Shown here one piece after another: positions 46,613-59,118 of a stretch of DNA of 64,000 nucleotides. Both the position numbers and the translations under genes were made by a program. Positions within the stretch are counted from its first letter, which is position 1, and the number at the start of each line of letters is the position of its first letter. The notes beneath the pieces were generated by a model that had not been told where the DNA came from, did not search any database, and worked only from the letters and a program-made list of their open reading frames with translations. This DNA is from Pelecanus crispus (taxonomy: Eukaryota > Chordata > Aves > Pelecaniformes > Pelecanidae), in contig NC_134645.1 in assembly GCF_030463565.1 (NCBI RefSeq), positions 1,867,501 through 1,931,500 on the forward strand, given 5' to 3'.

Positions 46613-49600
46613 GTTCATCCAATTTAGCATAAGTTATTTTCCAGGGCACAGGTGAGAGCACCTCTACTTGCCCAAGGAGAGTTTTTCCTTGCAAGAAGCC
46701 TCTTGTTCTAATTCTCGAGATTTCCCACAATGTCAGCTGAGTTTGAGGCACTTCAGCATCTGCAAGGCTCCACTCCAGTGTCAAGCAGATAAGGATCTGA
46801 GGCCAAGAAGCAGAGTTTAGAGGAACAACACATACTTGACTTTGTTATCGTAAATTATCCCATATCCTTCCTACAACACAAGTTGCCAGGCCATCCAGAT
46901 ACATCTGCAGGGTAAACGCATGTCCGTAATAATTGAGTGCTTATGCCCTGCTTTGTTAAGCCCTCTACTAGTTCAAAAGTCAGTGGGAGTAAGTAATAGA
47001 TCCTGGAGCCAAGTGACATGATTGTATACTCATTTACATTTCAATGTCCGCATTGCACTTCCAGTTCACAGCTCTTTTATGGCAGTGTTGATGATATCTG
47101 GGCACTAGGAACAAAGTGACAGATCTGAAGGCGTATGTATGTGTGCTAACCTCTTTCTGTGGCAATGAAAAATCACAGCACTCTGAATTACATGGGACCT
47201 TTGAAAACTTTTACCTTCGGAGCTGTGAAGCTTCAGAGGTGCAAAGTACTGACAGCCTTCCTGCTTTGCCCTGCTCTCCAATCTCCACATACTCTTTATC
47301 CCTTTTGTCGTCTTAAAGCGAGTGTAGTAAAATGTGTGTGCGCAGTGGTCTCAGTGGTACAGCCTCTGGTGCCACACAAAAGGAACATCTGTCTTGATCG
47401 TAGTATGAGTAGTCTGAGTGCTTCTGTGACAGGTCTGTGCTGAATATCAGCCTTCATTAGTAATGAGATTCCCATGCAAGGAGTAGGAATGTTAAGATTG
47501 GCAAAACTTTATGAAATTGAGATAAGGTGATTACTAGGGCTTACTGCTAATTTTAGGCAGACTAATTTTCAACGTTTGGCTAGGCCTTTACCAGTCTCAA
47601 AGGAGCCGTATGTTCATACCAACATCCATAACCTTCAGAGCCTATAGACCAGTGTTACTACTTCTGATGAGTAACGGGTCGCTTCATCACTGAAAAATGC
47701 TGCAGAGCCTGCGAGCAGCTGTGCACCGCTGTGGTACTCCCTCTGCAAGTCAATGCAGAAGCACTGCAGAAGCATAACATGCAAATGCGGTATTCTATGT
47801 GATGACAGGACATCTAATTGTAGTTACTTTGGAGGGACTAAGAGGGATTTGGGAGCTCCAAGCAGTCAGGAAAGGGACAGAGAGAATAGGGTGTGGAGAT
47901 CTGTTAAGCATTTCCTCAGTGTTTGGTGCCTGACTGTGACCGCGTGATTTATTGTGCCTAAACCTAAGTGGAGGGTATAGAATCGGAGCTTTGGATTCCA
48001 GGGCAGCAACATATGGGGCTAGAAAGAGTCACAGATAGATCCAGATCCACAGAGGACGTTCACATTGCTTGAGCCCGTGCATTGTTCCACCTTTAAATTA
48101 TGGGCAAAAGGCCTGATTTAAATTGTGAGGCCATCTTTCCACCAGCTTTGCTGTTTCTTAGAATAGCCATAGTTTTTTGCTCGGCTGGCTGCTCGTGGGT
48201 TAAATATCATTTATGCTCATTTCTTTCTCAGGACTGTAAGAATAACTCAGTCTTCTTCATTAGATAATTCTTGGATATTAATTGCAGGTTTATTAGTTTG
48301 GTCAGAAGTGTTCATTGTTTGTGCAGCTGAGCTGTGTATCTCAGGAGAAGATAAAGAAAAGTTCTTGTCCTAGGAAATGTCAGTGATGGACTTTCAGGCT
48401 TAGCAATCAATTTACATTGGTTCTTTTCAGAAGAGGGAAGGCAGGACATTTGGTTTTGGTTAAGGAAAATCCTTTCTAGCATCACCGGAGTTGGGTGAAA
48501 GAGCAGTTTGATGCGAGAGCCACAGGGCCTGGCTTTGAGCAATGGAAAAATACCCAAAAGAGCTTGACATAGCTGAACATTTCCTAAACAGAGCTGCAAG
48601 GGAGGAGAGCATCTGGTGGAGTTAACTGCCTGTAATTTTTTTGAGGTGATGGCTGAGTGTGAATGGCTGCAGCGTAGCAGAGGTCAGAAGGGTGGGGACA
48701 GGTTTTGTTTTTTCACCAAAAACTGTAACTGGTAAAGCATCTCAAAAGAAAAGCTACATGCAGAGGCTATCTTAAGTCATTGATATCTCCCAAAAGCTTC
48801 TGTTGCTAAGAAAATGTATTGTAGGAAGTTCAGGTGTCTGTGCCAATAAATGACACAGATACATTGTCTGACACTTGCAATTTTCAGTAGCTTGTAAATG
48901 TCAAACTTGAACGCTTCATACTGAAGTATCTTGCCCCGTGTGTCAGGCTCAAGTTGAACTTGCTTTTGCTGTGGGTTTTTAACTTTTAACTAAAGCACTT
49001 CAGCTCTTTCTCACAACAAATTGTGGCCCATGTTATATGTTTGGGGTTTTTTTTATGTAGATTGGTTAAACTTTATCAGCTTGCTGTTTAGGAAGGCAGT
49101 TACCACAGATGTGTGGTTTGCCACTTCTCCGAAAGTAGCCTGAACTTAGTCATTAGAAAAACTCAGAAAATCTGTTAACACCATCTACCAAGGAGACACT
49201 TGTTAGAGTTTGTCAGCTAAAGTCAGGGAAGAGTCTGCTGGCACTGAGCGTGTTCTGGCCCAGGCCCACCTCTGAGCAGACCATCATGGCGATTCTTCCT
49301 CCTACTCATGGGCAAAAGTTGTGAGTTATAAAGTGCAGGGGAACACCGTTTCCTGTCCTCCCACTGATTCCCCGGCTGCTATACCCGCTGCAGGAAGTAA
49401 AAAGAGAAAGCAGGCTGATCTTAGTTGGGAGATGGAAATAAGGAGGGAAGGAGACCTAATCAGAGAAGTAGGAAAGGGACTAAGATGTGGCACAGTTGGG
49501 TGCGGAGCTGGGATTTAGGACCAGCACTGTTTTTTCCGGAAGGGATAAAGGAGCCAAAGGTGAGCAGAGGGGGAAGAATCTGGGACTAGGACAGAGAAAG

Positions 49601-51964
49601 GCAGGAGAGGAATTAAGTTGAGGAGAACCAAGGGAAGGAGCATCTAAAAACCATTAAAATGCTCTCCCCACAGAACTGTGTGTTCCTCAGTCTTGGTGCT
49701 GCTGTGCCGTCGGGAAGTGCCTGTGAAGCCCACGGCGGTGGGTGACTCCCTCTCCTACTTGAGGCTCGGCCAGAAGGCGATGCGTAGCAGTTTTCCAGTG
49801 CTGCAGTTGCTGCTGCTGAAAGCTTTTCCTGGGATACCACTGAGTATTGTGCCTGTGAGTACTCACAAATGCCATTGATGCATTGATGTTGGGGAGGAGC
49901 TTGGATGTGTGTTGTTCTGGATACAGTTCAAGGTTTGGACGGTGTGTGATGAAACGGGCCTCAGATGACTCACTGAGCGAAAACTGCAAGGCTGCTTGAG
50001 CACCGAGCAGGGAATGGCCTGATCTGATGATGATAGGCAGCTTGGAAGCCAAACTGCGGCTGCATGGACATTTTCTAACTGGATGCTGCTGTACAGGCTG
50101 CTCTCGGGTATCTGATGTTCACGAAGGGCAGCAAATAGCCAGGCAAGACAGTCTGACTCTAATACAGGAGGGAGGAGCCAGACCTTTTAGGGATGTATCG
50201 GCACAAGGGTGAGGGCTGGCAGAGTGGAATTTAGTAGATCAGCATGAATGAGACTGAGAGGTTTCATGGAGGCTAAGTCTGAATAGATAAACAGGTAGAG
50301 ACTGGAAGCCAAACACTGGGGATCGACTGAGGGCTAGGAACCAGTGGGGTATCTTGGTTGTGAGCACCAGGAAAAAGAAAAAAACAAAACAGCAAAGAAA
50401 TAAGAAATGCAGTGTTAAGAGCAGAAAGGCAGGCATCAAGTAACATGTAGAAAATGAGGAGAAAACAGAGTATCTACTCGTTGCTATTGGGGACTGCTAT
50501 TCCTGGAGACAGAAAGAAGGCTGGGGCCCAGTGGAAAAAATAGCGTGTAATAGCTCATAATACAAAGAAGGCTGAATTAAAATTGCGCAAGCAGCTCTTC
50601 ATCAGCGGAGGTGGGAGTGGATGCTGAAAAGTTAAAGTCAGAGGAGTGGCTTGGTATTTTTTGTTTGTTCTGAGGGTTTTTTTTGTTTTCAACAAGGAGG
50701 GTAAATAATTACTGCAATGAAGCAATAGGGTACATAACGAATAATGAATCCTCTTCCCTTTGGAACATCTAAGTCTCCTAGGAAGACAAACCTAACAAAG
50801 ATGTAATCCAGTTTACCCAGAATTTATTGCTGGTGAAGGAAATGATGGTGGGGGACATTGTGGCCTGTGTAAGAGGGGCATTCATGCAAGTATTCCTAGT
50901 TGTGAAGTCTCTGTTCCTTAAATTCTGGCATTTCTACACGTGATGAGCTTGACCACTACTTTAATGCCGTTCCTTTTAGAGTCAGGTTTCCACGTGCATG
51001 TGGAGCTGCAGAAAGGAGCAGAAAAGCTTTTACTGACTTGGTGGCAGCTGAATCAGTTGTCTTGGCTCCTGTCTGCTGCGCAGGCGTGGCCTGGCAGTGT
51101 GAGCATCGCAGGAAAAGCCAGAGGAGGGGTCATTTGGGTAGGGCCCAAATCTCTCCTGGAGTTCCAAGGTCAACAGGGACCAGATTATGCTAGAAGATGC
51201 TTTTGGCTCTGTGCCTCTGTTTGGTCCCATTTCCAGCCTTCCCTGTGTGAATCGGCTGCTAGGAGGAAGCTGATCCCGATGTTCAGGCGTATGCTTGTCC
51301 CTTGCGACAAGGAAGTTGTCCTGCAGTGCAGACATAGGCAGAAATGATGTGACAAAGGAACAGGGAGCAGAATAGGAAAGGCTGGTGGAAGAGAAGGCAA
51401 TCTCATTTTCCTTCCAAACATGAGCATTATATTGGAACCTTGAAATATATCTGAGTCAATGAAATAATTTTAAAATAAATTGGGAAGATGTACCGCAAAG
51501 GGAGTGGCTGGCCTGTGGGCTCTGAGCAGCGGTGTCACAGCAGGCATCTGCAAGTGTTTCACCACGCTGTACAGTGCCTCTACACGGATCTTTTTATGCA
51601 GGCAAACGCGGTGCTCGTGCACAGGCTGGGGGCAGCTGCAGAGCTCGCAGGCAGAGTGTGCAATTACTAGCTGAGCCTGTGCCATTTACGGTGCTGCCTG
51701 CTGCAGGAGCAGCACCTCTGGAGGTAATTGCAAGGCCTTCTGTGCCCGGATGGCACAGTTCTGCTGCTGGCTGTCATGGTGCAGTTAAAGATGTGGGAAA
51801 TAAGAACAGAATCTGGCCTATAATGTCCTGTCAATGCTAAACTGCCTTATAGATTGAGGTTCTTACTGCTGTGATCTGGTACCAAGTGGGTCATCCCTGC
51901 CCTAGTGTGGATTTCTAACCTGCTCTGCCTGAGTCAGTGGTGGGAGGAAGATTTCTGTTGTTTA
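46613..51964. other. Non-coding stretch, nothing firmly identifiable
   Basis: Many short open frames, none with a recognisable product. AGTCAGTGGGAGTAAG near 46978 is another probable old-repeat scrap. The 49600-49840 part is somewhat GC-richer. The frame at 50940-51347 (+, 135 codons) overlaps open minus frames and has no motif. Confidence 0.5.
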
Positions 51965-52550
51965 TAAAAACTACAAATGCATTTGGCAGGAGGATCTCCT
52001 CTTTTTCCTTTCCTCCTCTCCCTCCTACTGCATCCGATTCTCTTCCCTCTCGTTCCCGCCCATCCTGCTTGGGAGCAAGCTGATCCTAGGAGCGGACAAC
52101 CCCTCCCCCTCCCCAGCGGCCACCTCTGGGGACGGCTGGCAGTTCCTGCCCTGGGGCTGCCAGGAGCCAGCAGCCCAGGGTGCAGGCAGGTGACCTGCTG
52201 CCTGCAGGCCAGCTCCCTGCCTGCTTCTGCCCTCCTCCCTCCTGCTGGGGCTGGAGAAGCAGGGAAGAGGGAGTGCGGATGGGAGAAGATGCATGCCTCC
52301 CACTCCGCAGTCTTGTCTGGGGCTTCAGCACAAAATCCAGAGCCTGCTGGTGTTTTGGAAAGAGGTGGGAAGTCCACAGCTCAGGCGGAGTCTTGGGTGG
52401 AGACCTGTTGGCCCTGAGGAGCGGGAAGCAGGCCAGTGGGCTGGGGCCAGATCCCGTGGCCTCTGCTATCTTCTGGCATGGAGGGCTCTGCTCCTCCTGG
52501 CTCTTCCAGACAACATGTGCTGCTCCCTCGCTGCACCCACGATAAACAGG
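51965..52550. other. GC-rich patch
   Basis: Strongly GC-rich DNA, with C-tracts such as CCCCTCCCCCTCCCC near 52098, contrasts with AT-rich flanks. At least six overlapping open frames on both strands reach 92-159 codons, as expected when stop codons are depleted by composition. CpG is less dense than in 1-230. It may be a regulatory or G-quadruplex-prone segment, an unrecognised GC-rich exon, or merely a compositional island. No splice-bounded exon stands out. Confidence 0.5.
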
Positions 52551-55500
52551 AGTGGTTTTGTGCAAAATCCAGTTTGGATTTTAAAAGATCTCTACTGAAC
52601 TTCTACGAAAAGATATCCTGATTTCTGCCAAAGCTGGATGGACGTTTTGCACAGGCCTGCTTGCCCACGGCTTGTTCACTGATGTTGTCAGGTATCGGTG
52701 AGACCCTCAGCTGCTGCAGAACTGCTCCATTGCCTGTAACAAAGTCACGCCAATAAAAATCTGAGGGGTGTCAACACAGCATGAAAATCCCACCGTCCGG
52801 CTTTAGGACATGCCACCATTTGGGCTGGATTTTAGGGCAAACGTTTAGAATTAGAATAGCTGAAGAGGTGCACAGAGAAGGAAGGGAACATTGTGGAGGC
52901 TGTGACTGAAGGCCTGTCTGCATAAGAATCTCAGGCACAGGCCTGGGTGTTCCCTAGGGCTGGGAGATAGGCTAAGCAGTCCTCTAGAATCCCTCCCACT
53001 CCTATTTTTCTCTGAGTTCAAGGCACTGGAAAGGCAGACTCTCTTGGTTTTTGTTAATGGCAGTTTCCTGAAGAGATATGCAGTGAAAAGCAGCTGGGAA
53101 ATGGCAGGCTGTCACCCGAGAGGATCTTTCTCTCCTTTTCAGCTACTTTGGATTCCAGATAATTCTGTCTATGTGCACACATGAAAAAGGTTCTGTCCTA
53201 AGAAATTAGATGAGGTCACCAAGTCCAGCCAGCACTCTGGATTCATATTTGCAGATCTTGGAGGGTTCTCTCCATGACACATGCATTCAAAGGCAACCAA
53301 GCACACAAACTTTTTGCAGAACACATAAAAACTGTCTTAAAATAATTTCTTCATGCACTGTCTCCAGCACCACAAAAATTTTATTCCTTTTAAGTATGGG
53401 CAAGGTGTTAATGTTCTTGGCTGACTGGAAACCTAACAAATACCTTTGACATCTAGCTTGGCTGTGTTTCTTGTTGGATCTGCCAAGCATTCTTTAGATG
53501 TCAAGGTCTGGGATTTATATGCTGGGAAGCGCATGATATTTTGAGGGCACAGAGTTAACCAGTTTTGCACAAAATGTACTAGTTATGTAAAAGTCATATT
53601 TTAAAATGAAATTGGTGCCTTATGGAAAAACCTAAGTACAGAACCAGGAACCGAAGCTCTGTGTTTACGCATAGTGCAGATGCAACCCTAGGACTGGCTT
53701 TGCAGGCTTCTCCACCCTCATATGTTACTGTGCTTCATCCACGACCTGAAGGGTTCGTCGGAGAGGTGAAGAGCTAATTGGATTTCCATATCCTCTCTCC
53801 TAACAAGAGTTTCATCTGTGGCAGAGTCTGTTTAGTTTTCCACTTTGGATGTCTGTGTGAAGATCTTGTTTCCAAAAGCCTAAGTAGCCGGATAACACCA
53901 GGCATTTTGCAGCGTAGACTAGCGGATTTCTCCTTGGATTCCCTGAAGTTCCGTTGACTTATGTTCAAAATCAGAGAACAGAGCTTTACTTGAGGTGGAT
54001 GTCCTCCTCTTCGCTTGGACCACCACTCATTTCACTGCCACTGGTGCTAGCCTTGAAGTTCCAAATCCCCCTGATCCTCCTGAAAAGGAGGTAGACTTGA
54101 ATCTTATGAGATTGAAGAAAAAAGGCAGGCAGGTGAACTTTTTATATTTGCCTTTCAGATTTCCAGCTTTCAGAGGTCTCAGATGCATTTTAAAGTATTT
54201 TTCAACAGCTAAAAAAGAAAATAAACTTACTTTTTCTTTGATGGGTAGAATAGCATGACCTGTAAAGAGATCTGATATTCTTAAGCAATCGCTTGACTCC
54301 AGTAGCAAGGTCTTCACAAAAAAATGTCAAGTGTCTTACAATTCCTGATAAAAATGTAAGTGCTAGCAACACAGCTACTCTATCAGCTCTGTCAGGAAAA
54401 GATGGCTGTGTGATACGATGCCTGTAATCTTTATGGGCTGGAACATGAGCCGGAGTTCACTGTGTGCACAGCAGCCTCTTCCTGGATCAACGTCCTCACC
54501 GGGAGAGAGCTGTTGTTGCTGCTCTTATTAATTAATAGAACTTCTCCCCTAGTCCCTCAGCTCTTGCCCAAAAATGTGATGGTACAACTCTTTCAAATGA
54601 GACAACTGGAAAACTGAATGGTGATAATATATTCAAGAAATGATATTTTTGTCGGAAAGTATAACTGCGAGGCCTTGCAAAAGACCAGTTGCTTCCTGTT
54701 CATCTCCCGTAAACACCTGGTGGCATATCTTGGGAACAGGCTGCCCGTGGGTGAGTAAAGCCGGCGCAGCTGCCGGTGCTGCAGCTAGAGTCCGTGGGTG
54801 GCGTGATGCGAGTCGCTCTCAGAAACGCTGTTATTTCCAAAAACATTTCATTCGGGGTGACGCTGGCTTTCAGAGCCTTTGCAACCTCTTTCCTTGCCAG
54901 AGAGGAAGCGAATCATCCCCGAAGCTGGCATATTTTCATGTGTTTGCTGTGTGGATCGCGAGACTTGTGAAAGCGTGTGTTTAGACAGTGACAGATTACC
55001 TCAACCCCCAAATCAGTCTCTGGCTTCTTAGAAAAGGAGCTGTTCAAGTCTACTGTGCTAATAAGTTTCTAAATACCGCTTTGAATCCGCTTGCTCTGAC
55101 TCTGCAGGCTCCCAGCTCTGCTGGGGGGTCCTGTGTGCGAGGAGCAAATCAAACCCACGGAGCAGTTGGCCTGTGCTGGGAACTTCCAGCGAGGCCAGAG
55201 GGACCTGGCCTGCAGTGAGCCAGATACGACATGGAATATCGATTAGAAATGCATGTTTTCGAGCAATTACTGTCTGCCTACCTCTTAAAGCAAACTGTCT
55301 CCATTCCTTCCAGCCCTGCCAGCTAGATAAAGGTGCTACAAGGAAGGAAGAAGTTGAGCCTTTTAATTTTTTTTTAAATTTTTAAATTAAAAAATAATTG
55401 TCTCTGAGATCTGATGGCAAGTAGTGAACAAACAGCCCTTTTGTAACTGTTATAGATACTGAAAAAATGTAAATACCTTAAAAGACGGATGCTCACGGTG

Positions 55501-56237
55501 GGCCACAGAGGCTCTTAAGTACGGTGGTCTTACCTGTTGTCATTATGTGCACAACTAAAGTATATTTGTCATACCCTTATTTTGTTTTAGTTAATAGAGA
55601 GTAAGATATTTCCAAACAACAGCCGTGGAATGAAAACTGAGGTTATCATTCTTGCCACTGGCTTTTCTGAACTGTAGCAAAGATCTGATTGGAGGCTTTG
55701 TTGAACTTTAGAGTGTAGAAAACATTGAATGAAGATGCCTTTACTGTGAAAAGCAGATATGGATTATTGCTAGGTACGTTCCATAATGGAAAGTCTCCAT
55801 TTTTAGCTACATGTGGATCCACCCTGAATATGTCTTTGTTCATTTGTAAGATTGTTTCCTGTTTTTTTTCTTATCACAAACTTTCAGCTGTGAATTAAAA
55901 TAAAGAGGCAGGCTATGACGTTACAGCCTCTAGACGAAGGGATGTGAAGAGACCTTTTCACAATGGTTTGAAGGAGTTGGACAACTATCTAGGGGTGTTT
56001 GGAGTCAGAGAAGACTTCTACAGCTTCCTTCTGTAACTCAATTAATAGTTCAGCCCCATTGAAGTAGGAGTAAGAGCAACAACAAACCTGGACTATTTTA
56101 CAGTGATTTTTTAGCCTGGCTTCACTTGGAATTACACATCTGTGTCCTCCTCTTCCCCAATATCTTTTGGAGTTGCTGGCCAAAGTCAACAATATCTGAC
56201 TGGAAGGGAGAATTTTCAACAATAATCAAGTTCTTAC
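52551..56237. other. Non-coding stretch with a minor CpG-richer segment
   Basis: Around 54740-54960 CpG frequency rises locally and a plus-strand frame (54640-54984, 114 codons) is open, with a donor-like GTGGGTGAGT inside. No family resemblance was seen. A minus-strand frame at 55646-55843 is open for 65 codons, but its upstream acceptor context is poor. An AT-rich stretch follows 55370. Confidence 0.45.
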
Positions 56238-56362
56238 CAGTTTCTAAAAATAGGAGGTCAGGGAGAGCAGAGTTGTATTTGAACATTTGCACTTTTGCTC
56301 CTAATAAATCTTTTGATCCTTTCAGCCATTCCTTCTGCATAGGTTCTCTGAGGTTTTTTGTG
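56238..56362 (-). CDS. Candidate minus-strand internal exon, 41 codons
   Basis: On the minus strand the segment follows an acceptor-like site (TTATTCTTCCTAAATCCTTAG) and ends at a strong donor (GAAACTG before GTAAGAAC). It is 125 bases with one leading and one trailing base. The peptide reads TKNLREPMQKEWLKGSKD, then LLGAKVQMFKYNSALPDLLF. Charged and hydrophobic residues alternate as in a folded domain. The LLGAKVQ...LLFLE pattern is faintly like the final strands of extended Tudor domains, but that is a loose impression and not an assignment. The frame stays open beyond the donor to 56122. No partner exon on the same strand was identified. Confidence 0.3.
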
Positions 56363-57148
56363 CTAAGGATTTAGGAAGAATAAATGACATAGAATTCAGC
56401 TGTTCTACTTGGAGATTAAAGTAAGTCTTTCTTTGCATTAACTTATCAACAGGTGACTTTAGTTTGTAGGTGTCAAAAGTGAAGGGAATGAAGTGTAGGT
56501 ATGGGTGGTTTTTTTTTTTCTTTTTCTTGAAGGCGAAAAGGAAGCACCATGATTAGTATGGTTTCCATGGCATAGGTCATCAATGCTCAATGAGTAATTT
56601 CTTCATCTAGCTAGAAGTTCCTGTTGAAGGCGCAGGATCGCTTTCAGAAATGTGTTTTATTTTGGTATTTGCTAGAGAGTTTGTGACATCTCAGTACATC
56701 CCGAAGTAAACTGTTCTGATCATTAATTACTCACCTGGGTGGGAAAATTTGCACTTTATTTGCACTGAATTTATCTGCAGTTATCTTCAGCAGATGGATC
56801 TTGTATCTTCCTGATGGATTCAAGTCTGAACTGTATTCTGTATTCAGTACATACAAAACTGACTAAGTAGTTTCTTGACCTCTGCTTGATAAATTAGAAT
56901 GAATATCTTGATTTGATACATGGTATGCTTTTTAGCATGCCATTTACTTCTGTTTAGCATAACAGAAGTAATGTCATCCTTTTCTTCTGGAAAACAAAGG
57001 AGAATAGGAGACAGAGCTGACCCAGATTCTTCCCTTGTCATAATGTCAAAGTCAGTTATGAAGATTTCTGAATATGTAAAATTTTATCTTACTCTTACTT
57101 CTTCTACCTAAAGTTATAGGGAAAACACTGATGGAAGAGATCAGCACA
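56363..57148. other. Non-coding stretch, nothing identifiable
   Basis: AT-rich, with a T10 run near 56511-56520 and overlapping chance frames on both strands at 56844-57111. No exon or repeat is supported. Confidence 0.5.
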
Positions 57149-57196
57149 TCTCCATTGATTTCAGCGACCTTTATGTTAGTAGTGAGTTGGGCCTCC
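57149..57196 (+). repeat. Ancient amniote interspersed repeat remnant
   Basis: TCTCCATTGATTTCAGCGAC followed by a TTGGGCCTCC motif resembles the CCCATTGACTTCAATGGG...TTGGGCCC layout of an old amniote repeat. It is short and uncertain. Confidence 0.35.
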
Positions 57197-58672
57197 AGTG
57201 ACATTTAGGTCTATCCCAGGATAGAAAACAGCATGAATATGATTCGTATAAAAGCCTTCTGAATAAAAAGACAAAGCAAATTCCACACTTTTCAGTGTGT
57301 TCCTTCTTGGAATCTGAAAAGCTTAGGCATCTTCCTTTGCTCCTCTGACCTCAGATTGATCAATCAAAAAAAAAAAAAAAAGTAAAAATGTTGTGAAATT
57401 AAAAAAAAAAAAGAGTTTGTGCCAAGCAAATTCTTCAAGGGAGTGAAGACCAAAGGCAAAGTGATTTTTCAGGTGGGATGCACGTACATAAATGAGATGC
57501 CTCTGAAAGAATCTGAACTTTTTGTGAAAATCAGCGCTTCATTACAAGCCACTGAAGCTGGTTTAAAGCTTCCATTGAGAGCTGTTCACTGAGAGCATGA
57601 GTCATTGTCTGCGTACAGAATCATGTAGTGATTTATACAGCCAGGGAGGGGGGAGTTACTGGAGGCCCTTAAACAAGATGGGAGTGTAATTTACATGTTG
57701 GATACAATTAGTTGCAAGTGTAACTGCAGCTGAAATCTTTCACCAGGCCTGAGCTGGTGGCAAATACACGAGTTTTAGTTAAGCTGCTGTGATGTGTCTG
57801 CTCTTGTGGCCATTGCAATCAAATGATAGCATTTTACGAATGACAAATACAACTGCCTAAAGTAACGTGGCCCCAGGTGTTCACCCTGTTCCAGGCAGTA
57901 TGTAGTGTCCTTGGCACAGTCCTGTTGTGTGCAGCTTTCTCGTCAGCCGGCACAGAGACACATCCCATTTTTAAGCAAGTCCCTTGAAAACATGCTGAAG
58001 CGCTTCTCCCAAAGACCTTGCGACATGCGCAGCGCTGATTCTGATGGAAGGGGCCAGCAGTGCCTTATGGTGACCTGTGGAGCAATCATGGAGCCTGCAG
58101 CTCTGTAAGCCTCTGGCTCTTGCTGTTGGCTGATGAAATGACCCTTCCCTTGCACAGCTGCAGCACTGTCCTTGGCACCCTCTAAGCAGCCTTGGGTGCT
58201 CGTGGCTACGTGGGAATGCTCTGCAGAGTGCAATTTACCCATATGGATTCTCTGGACAAAGGCATTTAGAAAAATCTGTCTTTTTTTTAAGAATGCATCT
58301 GAATGTGGAACTTGTTTCCATCTTAGCCTCTTTAAGGAACAATTGTTCCGAGTTAGGGAACTGTCCAGGCTGCTTTCCTGAGTCAAGCAGTTCAAGGTTA
58401 TAAGTCAATAAATATCAGCTACTGTAGAAACGGCAAAGCATGTATGAAAAATGGGTGAAACGAGACCAGAACTCTAAGGGTGAACAGACCGGGATAGTCT
58501 TGAGTGCTGAAAGAGGAATAAATAAATTATTGCCATCACTACCGTGGTCAGACCCTCCTGACAGCTTGGCCTAGCGATGGTGAGAACTGCAAGCCATAGA
58601 AGGTGGCAAAAGAGAGTCCCTGTTAGTTAAATAGTGAATCTGTATTACCTCAGCTTGAGCTGTCCCTTACTG
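57197..58672. other. Non-coding stretch with two poly(A) runs
   Basis: An A16 run at 57366-57381 and an A12 run at 57401-57412 lie 19 bases apart. The minus-strand frame 57943-58395 (150 codons) has no known motif and overlaps a plus-strand frame; I take it as chance. Confidence 0.5.
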
Positions 58673-58716
58673 TGGGACTGATTTTCATTTGAGAGCTGAG
58701 GCCCAGATTGTAAAGC
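58673..58716. repeat. Ancient amniote interspersed repeat remnant
   Basis: GTGGGACTGATTTTCATTTG, then AGAGCTGAGGCCC, resembles the old sauropsid motif GGCCTGATTTTCAGAGGTGCTGAGCACC, usually paired with an inverted copy. It is recognised from the motif only; no inverted partner was found. Confidence 0.4.
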
Positions 58717-59066
58717 AAGCGTTTATTCATCCGCATTACATTTCTGGATTCCAGAGAGCATGTCAGGAAATAAAGTAGATTTGTGAGGCTGCTCTAGTGT
58801 GAGGTAGAGAACAAACAAGGCAAAGTGGGTCTGGGAGGGAGCTGCCTACCCCAGGGTCCTTCCAAAAGTAACAGTGTTTTGCCCTGGATGGGTGCAGACC
58901 ACCTATTACACAAATCTTCCAAGGATTATGTCTCCTCCTGCCACAGCACAACATGGGAGGCAGCACTAACAGCACAGCATTATCACTGGTTTATGTCTGA
59001 GGGCAAAACCTGTCTTTTGACTGAGTCTTTTTGTTTTGTTTTTTTTTTTTTTTTTTCCTTCTCCAG
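58717..59066. other. Non-coding stretch ending in a very long pyrimidine tract
   Basis: Unremarkable sequence up to about 59028, then a T-rich tract including about 20 consecutive T and TTCCTTCTCCAG. The tract is the polypyrimidine tract of the exon starting at 59067. Confidence 0.55.
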
Positions 59067-59118
59067 AGGTCCAGGAAGATGTGCATCCTCAAAGGACTAA
59101 CGACCAGAATTACATGAG
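59067..59118 (+). CDS. Probable short internal coding exon, unidentified gene
   Basis: The exon follows an unusually strong acceptor (poly-T then TTCCTTCTCCAG) and ends at a usable but weak donor (ATGAG before GTACCA). It has 52 bases: two leading bases, 16 codons (VQEDVHPQRTNDQNYM) and two trailing bases. The other two frames contain stops. The peptide is hydrophilic and looks like a surface loop or disordered linker. The start phase needs one base from the preceding exon, whereas the 33209 exon ends in phase 0. The two therefore cannot be consecutive but could belong to one gene with another exon between them. The short length leaves real doubt. Confidence 0.5.

Noticed and set aside
51977..52565. 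Several overlapping 90-159 codon frames on both strands
   Set aside because: High GC content depletes stop codons in all frames; mutual overlap argues against coding.
55646..55843. Minus-strand 65-codon frame that could follow the 56238-56362 exon
   Set aside because: The upstream AG lies in an A-rich context without a pyrimidine tract, and a better upstream AG is out of frame because of a TAA.
57943..58395. Open frame of 150 codons (minus)
   Set aside because: No recognisable motif or splice pair, and shares its interval with plus-strand open frames.
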